Below are positions 25,761-33,901 of a stretch of 63,006 bases of DNA, one piece after another. The notes below the pieces were generated by a model. That model did no database searches and had not been told where the DNA came from. It worked only from the letters and a program-made list of their open reading frames with translations. Location of the stretch: the NCBI RefSeq assembly GCF_009695935.1, contig NZ_VUMY01000015.1:1-63006 (forward strand). The letters run 5' to 3'. The position numbers and the translations under genes were made by a program. Position 1 is the first letter of the stretch. Each line of letters starts with the position of its first letter. Source of the stretch: Mobiluncus porci (GTDB lineage: Bacteria; Actinomycetota; Actinomycetes; Actinomycetales; Actinomycetaceae).

Positions 25761-25928
25761 GCGTACCCGAATAGCCACAAGGCGTACCCGAATAACCCAC
25801 CTGGGAGGGTTCTACCTTGGTGGAAAAAAGGGGTAAATGTGTCTGAACTGGGCATTCAGAATTTGAATCTCGGAAAATATGGCTCCGCTTGGGTTATTCG
25901 GGTACATAGGTGGGTTATTCGGGTACGC
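25761..25928. repeat. Four-copy inverted repeat, core GTACCCGAATAACCCA
   Basis: Two direct copies (25761-25777 and 25782-25802) face two reversed copies (25889-25905 and 25908-25928). Copies 2 and 4 are perfect 21-bp inverted repeats of each other. The element fills the gap between the thioredoxin-like gene and the converging ABC permease gene. The 86 bases between the inner copies hold no gene. It could be a mobile palindromic repeat or a double terminator. Confidence 0.8.
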
Positions 25929-25972
25929 CTCGACGCTGAAGGGCTGCGAAGCCAGCTCTAATCGGGGGGAAA

Positions 25973-28549
25973 CTACTCCTGGGCAATCGCATCGAGGACA
26001 TCGACGCGAGAAGCCGCCCTTGCGGGCCAGAGACCGGCAAAAACCCCGATCAGAACCGCGAGAACCAAGGTAATCCCCAGGCTCGCCCAAGGAATCGCCA
26101 GCTCTTCGAGCCCGGAACTTCTCATAATCGAGGACACGGCTACCCCGAGAACCACCCCGAGGATAATCCCCAAAATCGAGCCCAACAGCGAGATAATCAC
26201 CGACTCGTCGCGAATCATGCGTCTCACGTCGCGGCGCAACATCCCCACGACCCGAAGCATCCCAATTTCCCCGACACGCTCTAAAATCGACAAAGACAGC
26301 GTGTTCACAATCCCGAGGGTCGCAATAATCACCGCGAGGGCTAAAAGCGCAAACATCTGCGCGAGGAGCATATCCACCGAAGACGAGACCTGTTTCAAAA
26401 TGTCATCAACAGTTTGCACCCCAATCAAAGGCGAATCTTTCGTGACCTCATTAATCTTGTCGACTACCGGATCCACTTTGTCTGGGGACTCTGCGTTTAC
26501 AAAGAGGACGTCCGGTTTGCTCGGCGCCACCCCATTGAGCCACTCAGCGGGAACGAAAACATCCCCGAAGTTAATCATTATTTCGCTCTTTGGTTTGTAG
26601 ATCCCGACCACTTCCAAATCCTGCGGGCTTGCCCCCAGCATGTCTGTCAAGTGCATGGTGGACCCGACCTGGAGCTTTTTCTCAGTGGCAAATTTCTCGG
26701 AAATCACGGCTTCGTTCCCCGACTTATAGGTTCGCCCCTGGACCATGACCGTTTTCAAAACGGTATTGAACTCGCCGGGGTCGAAAGCGTAGGCTCCGAT
26801 TATCTTCTTGTTCATGAGGAAAGATCCCTCGCGAAGTACCGAAACGGACTTCACCGACTCGAGGTTACTGATTTTTTCTAAAGTCTCCTCGGGAACACTG
26901 ACCGGAGCGCTGTAGGGATTGGTGTTGGCCAAAACCATCATGTCCGCCCCGAATGTCTCCTCCATCGCGGGAATCGTCGAAGCCTTTGCGGAAGCCCCGA
27001 AAATCCCGAGGGTTGTCACGAGAGCCATCCCGATGATGAGCGCAGTGGCGGTGGCGGCGGTGCGTTGGGGATGGCGCAAAGCGTTCAAGCGCGCGAGACG
27101 CCCGGGAGTGCCGTGCAGTTTGGTGAATATCCAGCCAATTCCGTTCACCAAAGGACTCCCGAAGAGGGGCGAACCCAGGGAGAGGCCAATCAGCAAAGCG
27201 ACCGCCCCACTCCCGAGCCAGAGCTCGACCGGATCCACTCCCGCGAAAGTCAGACCCAGGAAAACCGCACCCAGCACGACCATAATCGTCGCCACAATCA
27301 GACGGATCTGTAAAGATTTCCGAGTCGTCGATTCGTGGCCACTCAAAGCCACAATCGGATCTACCCGCGAAGCGCGGATGCTCGGCATCAGCGACGAGAG
27401 AGTCGTTACCCCCAAGCCCACGGCAAAAGAAGCCACGATGGCTTCAACCGTGGGACGGGGCACGATAGAACCAAGATCCATCACGGTCTGGTTCAAAATC
27501 CAGACAATCAGAGAGCTAATCCCCATACCGGCAAACAGTCCGATAACCGAACCGATAAGACCCAAAAACAGCGCCTCGCCCACAATCAGCAGCCGCACCT
27601 GCCGCTGGTAGGCTCCGAGAATGCGGTAAAGTGCCAGTTCACGAGACTGTTGAGTGACGATAATTGAAAACGTGTTGATAATCAGGATAGATCCGACCAA
27701 CAAGGCGATGGCGGCGAAAACGAGGAAGAAAATCGTCATGAATCCCAAGGATTCATCGGTGATTTTCATAATCTCTTTCGAGTCCTCCTCTCCGGTGGAG
27801 ATTTTGAAATCCTGCGGCAACAGCGGCTTTAAATCCTTGACAACTTGGTCAACCTGGTTGTAATCCTCGAGGGAAATCCAGGCTCCCATGTAGCCGTCAC
27901 CCACTCCCGGCATCATGAGTTCGCGGGCAGTTTTGTCGTTGAAGAAGTTGTAGAGCGCCCCGGAAGTCCCGCCGGTGCCCCATTTCAGGGTTCCCACCAG
28001 GGTTTTCGTCCAGGTGTGTGCTCCGTCAGTGAAACGAATCTGGTCACCAAGTTTCAATCCGGATCGTCGCAAAGTTTCCGGATCAACCCCGGCCTCATTA
28101 TCTGCCGCAGGGGCACGCCCGTCGAGGACAGTGATACCGGGTTGGTTTTTCCACGCGGGGAGGTCATAGTAGTTAGAAGAGACCGTGGGCGGGCCAAAGG
28201 TAGTGATGACTTTTCCGTCTTTGTCGATGGTGTAAATGCTACCGACGATGGTGCCGGCGGCCTTGGTGACTCCATCGACCTGGCGGATTTTCTCCAAGTC
28301 GGCTTCCTTAAGCCGCGGCGAGTCGGTCGGGTCAACGTAGTAGTAGGCCATCAAGTCATCAGTCTTCATATCGAGAGTGACCGAAACATCTGAGACCGTT
28401 CCGGAAGCGATATTTTCGAAGGATCTCCGCATCATGTCGGTAAACGTAAATGACCCGGCTACAAATGCCACCCCGAGAATGATGGCTAAGAGACTGAATA
28501 TCAGCCGTGCCTTGTGACTGAAGAGGCTTTTCAAAGTGACTTTGAACAT
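25973..28549 (-). CDS. FtsX-like ABC transporter permease (two FtsX domains)
   Basis: An 858-residue membrane protein. A first transmembrane helix (about residues 15-35) is followed by a large extracytoplasmic MacB-type domain. Then come three transmembrane segments (about 270-390), a further membrane-proximal segment, a second periplasmic-like domain (about 530-730) and a last three-helix FtsX block ending in PARAASRVDVLDAIAQE. This double layout is typical of lipoprotein or peptide exporters and mechanotransmission ABC systems in Gram-positive bacteria. Its ATPase gene lies nine bases upstream on the same strand. The substrate is unknown. Confidence 0.9.
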   Translation of the reverse strand: MFKVTLKSLFSHKARLIFSLLAIILGVAFVAGSFTFTDMMRRSFENIASGTVSDVSVTLDMKTDDLMAYYYVDPTDSPRLKEADLEKIRQVDGVTKAAGTIVGSIYTIDKDGKVITTFGPPTVSSNYYDLPAWKNQPGITVLDGRAPAADNEAGVDPETLRRSGLKLGDQIRFTDGAHTWTKTLVGTLKWGTGGTSGALYNFFNDKTARELMMPGVGDGYMGAWISLEDYNQVDQVVKDLKPLLPQDFKISTGEEDSKEIMKITDESLGFMTIFFLVFAAIALLVGSILIINTFSIIVTQQSRELALYRILGAYQRQVRLLIVGEALFLGLIGSVIGLFAGMGISSLIVWILNQTVMDLGSIVPRPTVEAIVASFAVGLGVTTLSSLMPSIRASRVDPIVALSGHESTTRKSLQIRLIVATIMVVLGAVFLGLTFAGVDPVELWLGSGAVALLIGLSLGSPLFGSPLVNGIGWIFTKLHGTPGRLARLNALRHPQRTAATATALIIGMALVTTLGIFGASAKASTIPAMEETFGADMMVLANTNPYSAPVSVPEETLEKISNLESVKSVSVLREGSFLMNKKIIGAYAFDPGEFNTVLKTVMVQGRTYKSGNEAVISEKFATEKKLQVGSTMHLTDMLGASPQDLEVVGIYKPKSEIMINFGDVFVPAEWLNGVAPSKPDVLFVNAESPDKVDPVVDKINEVTKDSPLIGVQTVDDILKQVSSSVDMLLAQMFALLALAVIIATLGIVNTLSLSILERVGEIGMLRVVGMLRRDVRRMIRDESVIISLLGSILGIILGVVLGVAVSSIMRSSGLEELAIPWASLGITLVLAVLIGVFAGLWPARAASRVDVLDAIAQE

Positions 28550-28558
28550 GGCAGCCTC

Positions 28559-29349
28559 CTATTTGGCCTGCGGGTCAGCAAGAGGCTCGCCCTGGTTTGG
28601 CTTCGGGGAAGTCCCTGCCATTTGCAAAGCCGTGAGTTCACCCATAATCTCGAGAACCGATTGACGAGAAGGCTTATCCAGAGTTTTCACGACCTTCCCG
28701 TCCGCCAAGAAAATCGCCTGGTCAGCGTAGGCTGTGGCTGCTGGATCGTGAGTGACCATTACGACGGTGGCACCCAAATCATCAACCACGTGGCGCAGCA
28801 GACCGAGGACTTCCGCCGAGGAATTCGAGTCCAGATTTCCGGTGGGCTCGTCAGCGAAAATAATGTTCGGTTTCGAGACCAGCGCGCGGGCAATCGCGAC
28901 GCGCTGTTGCTGACCCCCCGAGAGTTCCGCGGGCTTGTGGGTCAAACGTCCCTCGAGACCCACCACCTGCAAGACACGCCGGTACCACTCAGCCTCGGGC
29001 TTTCTCCCCGCAATGTCCAGGGGGAGGAGAATGTTTTCCTCGGCGGTGAGGGTTGCGACGAGGTTGAAAGCCTGGAAGATGAAACCGATTGTGTCGCGAC
29101 GCATCCTGGTTTTATCGTTGTCATTCAACTTGGAGATGTCTTTGTCGCCAATCGTGACGGTTCCGGAAGTGGGAGTGGCGAGTCCCGCTAGGCAGTGCAT
29201 GAGAGTAGATTTACCCGAACCGGAAGGCCCCATGATGGCGGTGAAAAGTCCCGCGGGAAATTCCTGGGTGACGCCGTTTAGCGCGAAAACTTGTGCCTCT
29301 TTTTCGCCGTAAATCTTCGGAGATTTTCGCAGGTGGCTGCGCTAGTCAT
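28559..29349 (-). CDS. ABC transporter ATP-binding protein (LolD/MacB type), apparent frameshift near N-terminus
   Basis: The reading from the ATG at 29233 has Walker A GPSGSGKST, signature LSGGQQQRVAIARAL, Walker B IIFADEPTGNLD and the H-loop VTHD, so the catalytic core is intact. The frame remains protein-like further upstream (YGEKEAQVFALNGVTQEF) but meets a stop before any start. An ATG at 29349 with GAAGG before it begins MTSAATCENLR in another frame. One missing base near 29315-29322 would join the two into a normal N-terminus. So either the gene is mutated, the sequence has an error there, or a truncated protein is made from 29233. It should pair with the FtsX-like permease. Confidence 0.8.
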
Positions 29350-29565
29350 GGTTAACCGCCTTCTTAGATGTAGTGGGTGAGGGCTCGTGACCGTCCACGT
29401 TATTTAGGAAACGCCCTCATTGTCGCAGACCAATGTAAAGTTCAGAGGCTCGCAATGTTAAAAGAGCGTTAAATCTTCGTGGTCGGGGAGGAGTCGTGCC
29501 TTATCGACCCGAAAGTGGGACGGTGAAGCACGCCCCCATCGTTTCACGCGGGGGCGGGTTAGGAT

Positions 29566-31185
29566 ATGGGGGTGGAAAAAGACTGGAAAAAAGAGTTGAA
29601 CGAAGATATGCGCGAGCGCTTGCCGGAAGACCTGCAGGTAGATCCGGAGCTGATACCGTACCTGCTGGCCGCGAAGGCTCCCAGTGAGTCCCTTGGCGAA
29701 GCCGCTGACAACCGAGATGATGCCGCGACAGACGGCGAGAACAACCAGAAAAACCCCACCGACAAAGACGGCTTGGAACTAACCGACGCACAGCTCGAAC
29801 TTGTTGAGCAAATGCGCTCCCGCCAGCGTCCCGCCTCCACCTTGGGACCTTCCACCTTGGAAAACCCCAAAGCCAAGGCCATCTATGAATCCTTGCTGAC
29901 CCGCCGCGCCGAGCATCAAATCGAACCGACCCTCGAGAGAGTCCAAGGGGTTCTCGATTACCTCGGCAACCCCCAGGAGCTGTTCCATTCCATCCACGTT
30001 ACCGGCACTAACGGCAAGACCTCCATGGCGCGGATGATTGAGGCGCTGACAGACGAACTCGGATACCGCACGGGACGTTTCACCTCCCCGCATCTGGTGG
30101 ATGTGCGCGAAAGAATCTCCATCGACCGCGAGCCCATCACCACAGACCAGTTCATTGCGGCCTACGAAGACATCGAGGCCCAGCTCGCGATGTGGGAAAA
30201 CGATAATCCCGGATCGAAGTTGTCTTTCTTTGAGGTTTTGACGGTGATGGCATACGCGCTGTTCGCAGACGTGCCGGTGCATCTGGCGGTCGTGGAGGTC
30301 GGCATGGGTGGGCGCTGGGATGCCACAAATGTCATCGATGCGGACACGGCGGTCATCGGCCCGATAAGCCTCGAACACGAACAGTGGCTCGGGAAGGGAC
30401 TTGCCAATATTGCCAAGGAAAAATCCGGCATCATCAAGCACGCCGCGAACGTCGTCGTGGCTCACCAGCCAGACGAAGCCCTCGAAGTCATCAAGGCCGC
30501 CGCCCACGCCATGGATGCGACGCTTCGCTATGAAGGCCGAGATTTCGAAGTGATACAACGCGTGCCGGCAGTCGGGGGCCAGATGCTCACGATTCGAACC
30601 TCCGCGGCGACCTACCAAGATATTTTCCTGCCGTTGTTTGGCGAGTTCCAGGCCGAAAACGCCGCTGTTGCCTTGACGGCGGTGGAAGCCCAACTCGGAG
30701 GTTTGGCTCTTGACGGGGATTCAGTGGCTCGCGCTTTTGCCTCCGTGACCTCGCCCGGGCGCCTCGAAGTTCTCCACGCCTCGCCGATGATTGTCGCGGA
30801 TGCGGGTCACAATCCCGGGGCGGCTCTGGCTCTAGCGCGGGCCATCGAGGACGATCTCAGATGGACCCACACGGTAGGAATCTATTCAGCAATGGATGAC
30901 AAGGATATCGAGACCGTGTTGGGGGTCATGGAGCCGGTTATGGGCGAGATTATCGTGACCACCATGCCGGGGGAACGTCCCGCGAAACTCGAGAAGCTCC
31001 AAGAGATCGCCGAAGAGGTATTCGGCGAAGACCGCGTTTATGCCCTCGATTGCCTCACAGAGGCGATTGGGAAAGCCGGGGAACTAGATGACCTACAGGA
31101 GGCCCCTCCCGGATCGACAGGAGTCATGATTTTCGGATCGGTGGTTTTAGCGGGAATGGCTCGAAAGGTGTTAAACCAGGGATAA
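29566..31185 (+). CDS. folC: Bifunctional folylpolyglutamate synthase/dihydrofolate synthase
   Basis: A 539-residue Mur-ligase-fold enzyme that adds glutamate to dihydropteroate and to folates using ATP. The P-loop HVTGTNGKTS is near residues 142-151, and FTSPHL, GGRWDATN and the C-terminal ligase domain with DAGHNPGAA are all present. The first 100 residues are an acidic, polar extension not needed for the fold; the true start could lie further in. The gene starts a run of same-strand genes with dhaL and ndk. In many actinobacteria folC sits before ndk, so dhaL looks inserted into that order. Confidence 0.92.
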   Translation: MGVEKDWKKELNEDMRERLPEDLQVDPELIPYLLAAKAPSESLGEAADNRDDAATDGENNQKNPTDKDGLELTDAQLELVEQMRSRQRPASTLGPSTLENPKAKAIYESLLTRRAEHQIEPTLERVQGVLDYLGNPQELFHSIHVTGTNGKTSMARMIEALTDELGYRTGRFTSPHLVDVRERISIDREPITTDQFIAAYEDIEAQLAMWENDNPGSKLSFFEVLTVMAYALFADVPVHLAVVEVGMGGRWDATNVIDADTAVIGPISLEHEQWLGKGLANIAKEKSGIIKHAANVVVAHQPDEALEVIKAAAHAMDATLRYEGRDFEVIQRVPAVGGQMLTIRTSAATYQDIFLPLFGEFQAENAAVALTAVEAQLGGLALDGDSVARAFASVTSPGRLEVLHASPMIVADAGHNPGAALALARAIEDDLRWTHTVGIYSAMDDKDIETVLGVMEPVMGEIIVTTMPGERPAKLEKLQEIAEEVFGEDRVYALDCLTEAIGKAGELDDLQEAPPGSTGVMIFGSVVLAGMARKVLNQG

Positions 31186-31258
31186 CGAGACTATTCCCTC
31201 GTAGAATAAAAACACCCGACAAAGCCGCTGGGTGGAGGCGCCGAGAAAGGAGACAACA

Positions 31259-32290
31259 TTGGGTCTGCGCACTGAATGGGTTCTCCGCTGGATCGACGCT
31301 ACTTCCCGCGCCTTGGAGGACAACAAGCCCTTGTTGACCGAGTTGGACAGCGTGATTGGGGACGGGGATCACGGCGAAAACCTAGCGCGCGGTTTTGCGG
31401 CCGTAGACCAAAAACTCTCCAGCCTGATTGTCGAAACGCCCCGTCAGGCTTTGCGAACCACGGGAGTCATTTTGCTGGCCTCGGTAGGCGGCGCAGCCGG
31501 GCCGCTCTACGGAACGGCTTTTTTGCGGGCCGCCAAGGCGATTCCAAAAGATGCCTTGGAACTTGGTCCGCAAGACGTGGCGATGATGCTCGTGAAAGCC
31601 GCGGAGGGAATAGCCGAGCGCGGGGGATGCCAGCCGGGAGACAAAACCATGCTGGACGCCTGGTATCCAGCGGCTACGAACGCGGCCGCGGCGGTGGCGA
31701 AAGGAGCGGGGGCTGCGGAAGTTTTGCAAATTGCTGCCAAGGCCGCGTTGAGCGGAGCGGACGGCACCTTGTCGATGTCGGCGGCAAAGGGGCGCGCCTC
31801 GCTTCTGGGGGAGCGCTCTATCGGACACAAGGATCCCGGGGCAATTTCTACCGCAATGATTCTCTCCGCGGCTGCCACCAGTGCGGTTGGTCTAGACGGT
31901 GGGAGTAATTTCGGGGAATCCCGCGCGACAGGGTCACCGAATGTTTGGGGTGCCTCCGCTTTCGGAGGGAAGCCTAAAGGAATGGAAGTCAACCTTGATG
32001 AGTCCCCGACCGATACAGGTGCTGTGGTTCCGGAGGTTTCCTCACCGTCGCCGACAAGTCCCGCGACCGCGACGCCGCCGGATTTTGGTCTCTACCAGGA
32101 CCAGGCGCACTCTTTCCAAACCGCCGCCATGCGGCTACTGGCTGATGACGAGCCGGAACCGGAAGCGGTGAGTGGGGCGGAACCGGAGACTGCCGAGACG
32201 GTCGCAAGTGATATTTCTGCCGGCGATGATATTGCAGCGGCGTTGGGGATTGGAACCGCCATGGATGAGAGCCAGGAGACCGCCTCCTGA
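31259..32290 (+). CDS. dhaL: DhaL-type (DAK2) dihydroxyacetone kinase subunit, orphan
   Basis: A 343-residue protein. Its first 210 residues form a DhaL/DAK2 all-helical nucleotide-binding domain, with the Mg-ADP motif SVIGDGDHGENLARGF, then GGAAGPLYGTAF and the conserved PGDKTMLDAW. The last 130 residues are acidic, Pro/Glu-rich and probably disordered. No DhaK or DhaM gene is next to it, although DhaL works only with DhaK. AAAGGAG at 31247-31253 supports a TTG start at 31259 rather than the GTG at 31232. It may serve a DhaK encoded elsewhere or have another role. Confidence 0.85.
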   Translation: MGLRTEWVLRWIDATSRALEDNKPLLTELDSVIGDGDHGENLARGFAAVDQKLSSLIVETPRQALRTTGVILLASVGGAAGPLYGTAFLRAAKAIPKDALELGPQDVAMMLVKAAEGIAERGGCQPGDKTMLDAWYPAATNAAAAVAKGAGAAEVLQIAAKAALSGADGTLSMSAAKGRASLLGERSIGHKDPGAISTAMILSAAATSAVGLDGGSNFGESRATGSPNVWGASAFGGKPKGMEVNLDESPTDTGAVVPEVSSPSPTSPATATPPDFGLYQDQAHSFQTAAMRLLADDEPEPEAVSGAEPETAETVASDISAGDDIAAALGIGTAMDESQETAS

Positions 32291-32390
32291 ATGGAAGATT
32301 CCCTTTGACGGGCAAAAATGGTTAAACTGAACTCAAAGCTTCGGTTGCCTTATGGTGACCGCCAGATATCAATGATGAAAGGGCTTTTCC

Positions 32391-32849
32391 ATGGCTGACA
32401 GCAATATCCCCTATAATCCAAAAGAAGAACACACTTTAGTCCTCATCAAGCCGGACGGCTACGCGCGCGGGCTCATCGGAGAGGTCATTAGCCGCATCGA
32501 AAAGCGTGGCTTCAAGATTATTGGGTTGAAGATTACGATTCCGACCCAAGAAGAACTCGAAGAACACTACTTTGAGCATAAAGACAAGCACTTCTTCAAT
32601 AGCCTTTGCGAATACATGTCTTCCGGCCCGATTGTGGCCATGGTGGTGGAGGGATCGCGCGTGGTGCAATCTTTCCGCAACATGATGGGCGACACGAATC
32701 CGGCGTTGGCTTTGCCGGGAACTATCCGCGGGGATTTGGCTCGCGACTGGGGTCCGGATCGCGGGGTCGAGAATATCGTCCACGGCTCGGATTCTCCGCA
32801 GTCCGCGGACCGCGAGATTGCCTTGTGGTTCCCGGAAATGGTTGATTAA
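32391..32849 (+). CDS. ndk: Nucleoside diphosphate kinase
   Basis: A 152-residue enzyme that equalises nucleoside triphosphate pools through a phospho-histidine. The start motif TLVLIKPDGYARGLIG, the mid-region GPIVAMVVEG and the active-site segment NIVHGSDS (His near residue 128) are all present. The length is normal or a few residues above it. GAAAGG lies upstream of the ATG. An intrinsic terminator follows at 32893. Confidence 0.96.
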   Translation: MADSNIPYNPKEEHTLVLIKPDGYARGLIGEVISRIEKRGFKIIGLKITIPTQEELEEHYFEHKDKHFFNSLCEYMSSGPIVAMVVEGSRVVQSFRNMMGDTNPALALPGTIRGDLARDWGPDRGVENIVHGSDSPQSADREIALWFPEMVD

Positions 32850-32892
32850 TTCAGACGCGTTTCCCACGAGAGCGTTGAGTAATTGGTTCTTG

Positions 32893-32931
32893 AACCTGGG
32901 TTCCGAGCTTTGCTCGGGGCCCAGGTTTTTG
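32893..32931 (+). terminator. Intrinsic terminator after ndk
   Basis: AACCTGGG and CCGAGC (32893-32908) pair with GCTCGG and CCCAGGTT (ending about 32927) around a TTT loop, followed by TTTG. It closes the folC-dhaL-ndk unit. The gap from here to 33138 otherwise holds no gene. Confidence 0.75.
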
Positions 32932-33138
32932 CCGAGGGTGTACACGAATGTACGATGAGACTCTCTGATTTTGGTTTTGGCGACATCGAAATTTGCAAAG
33001 GCGCTGTTCAGGGAGTTTTGCGGATTTGCCAGATTATGGGTGTCTGGATTACGCCGTACATTCGTGTGCGCTTCTCCTTTGCTAAACCTCACCCCACCGT
33101 CCGCCACAGTCGCAGAAATAGGGACATATAATTCAGGC

Positions 33139-33825
33139 ATGGATAATCCCAGCAGTTTTTCGCTTGGTCTGGTTCTAAAAACGTTCTTTTTCGGCTCAAT
33201 CCTTCCCGTCGTTATCCTGGTCTCGTGGATGTTATGCACCGGAGCCCTCAAAGCCAGCAACACGGTGATTATGCTCGGAGTGCCGCTCTTCGCCCTCGCC
33301 TCCGCGCTCGGACTGTGGTGGCTACTCGGGAAACGGCACCACCTGACCTGGGCGGATCTTGGGTTTGTCCGCCCGCGACGTAGCCTGTGGCATTTGCTGT
33401 GGGGTATTCCCGTGGCAATGATTCTGTCGGTGACCATTGTCGGCCTGGTGTCAACAGGTCTGGGATTGAAACCAGCGGGGGGAGAACAGACTAAGCAAAT
33501 CATCGAGTCCGGTATCAGCCTGCCAGTGCTGTTGATTATTGCCGTGGTAGCGGATTTAGTGATTCCGTTCCTCGAAGAAGTGATGTTTCGCGGAGTGCTG
33601 TTCGGCTTCTTCAGAACACGCATTGGCGCGGTAAAAGCAGTCCTTGTTGCAGGGGTTATTTTTGCGCTATTCCACGTTCAACCCACGATTATGCTCTATG
33701 TGCTCCCGTGGGGACTAGCGGTAACCGCAATGCGAGCCTGGCTGGACTCAACCGGGGCGAGCTGCATCATGCATGTGTTTAATAACACGGCAGTAACCGC
33801 TATTGCGGTTGTCTCTTTGCAGTAA
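33139..33825 (+). CDS. CPBP-family intramembrane metalloprotease
   Basis: A 228-residue membrane protein with about seven transmembrane segments and the CPBP (Abi/CAAX protease) motifs. These are FLEEVMFRG (EExxxR) near residue 147, then FALFHVQ, and a last HVFNNT (HxxxN). Bacterial members include immunity proteins and protein-maturation factors; this one gives no hint of substrate. The ATG at 33139 is chosen because the upstream open frame has no protein-like content. It stands alone between ndk and smc. Confidence 0.85.
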   Translation: MDNPSSFSLGLVLKTFFFGSILPVVILVSWMLCTGALKASNTVIMLGVPLFALASALGLWWLLGKRHHLTWADLGFVRPRRSLWHLLWGIPVAMILSVTIVGLVSTGLGLKPAGGEQTKQIIESGISLPVLLIIAVVADLVIPFLEEVMFRGVLFGFFRTRIGAVKAVLVAGVIFALFHVQPTIMLYVLPWGLAVTAMRAWLDSTGASCIMHVFNNTAVTAIAVVSLQ

Positions 33826-33901
33826 AGCAGATTTTCGTCCTTTCAGGCAGTCGGTGAGGAAGCGGTTTTTTCGGGTTTGAGGTGGCTGGTAGGGTAATTC
33901 C

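Noticed and set aside
25761-25928. CRISPR array
   Set aside because: The four repeats include both orientations and have unequal spacing, and no cas gene is nearby.
32436-33623. A 395-codon open frame across ndk and the CPBP gene on the minus strand
   Set aside because: It covers two convincing genes and their terminator on the other strand and has no domain content.
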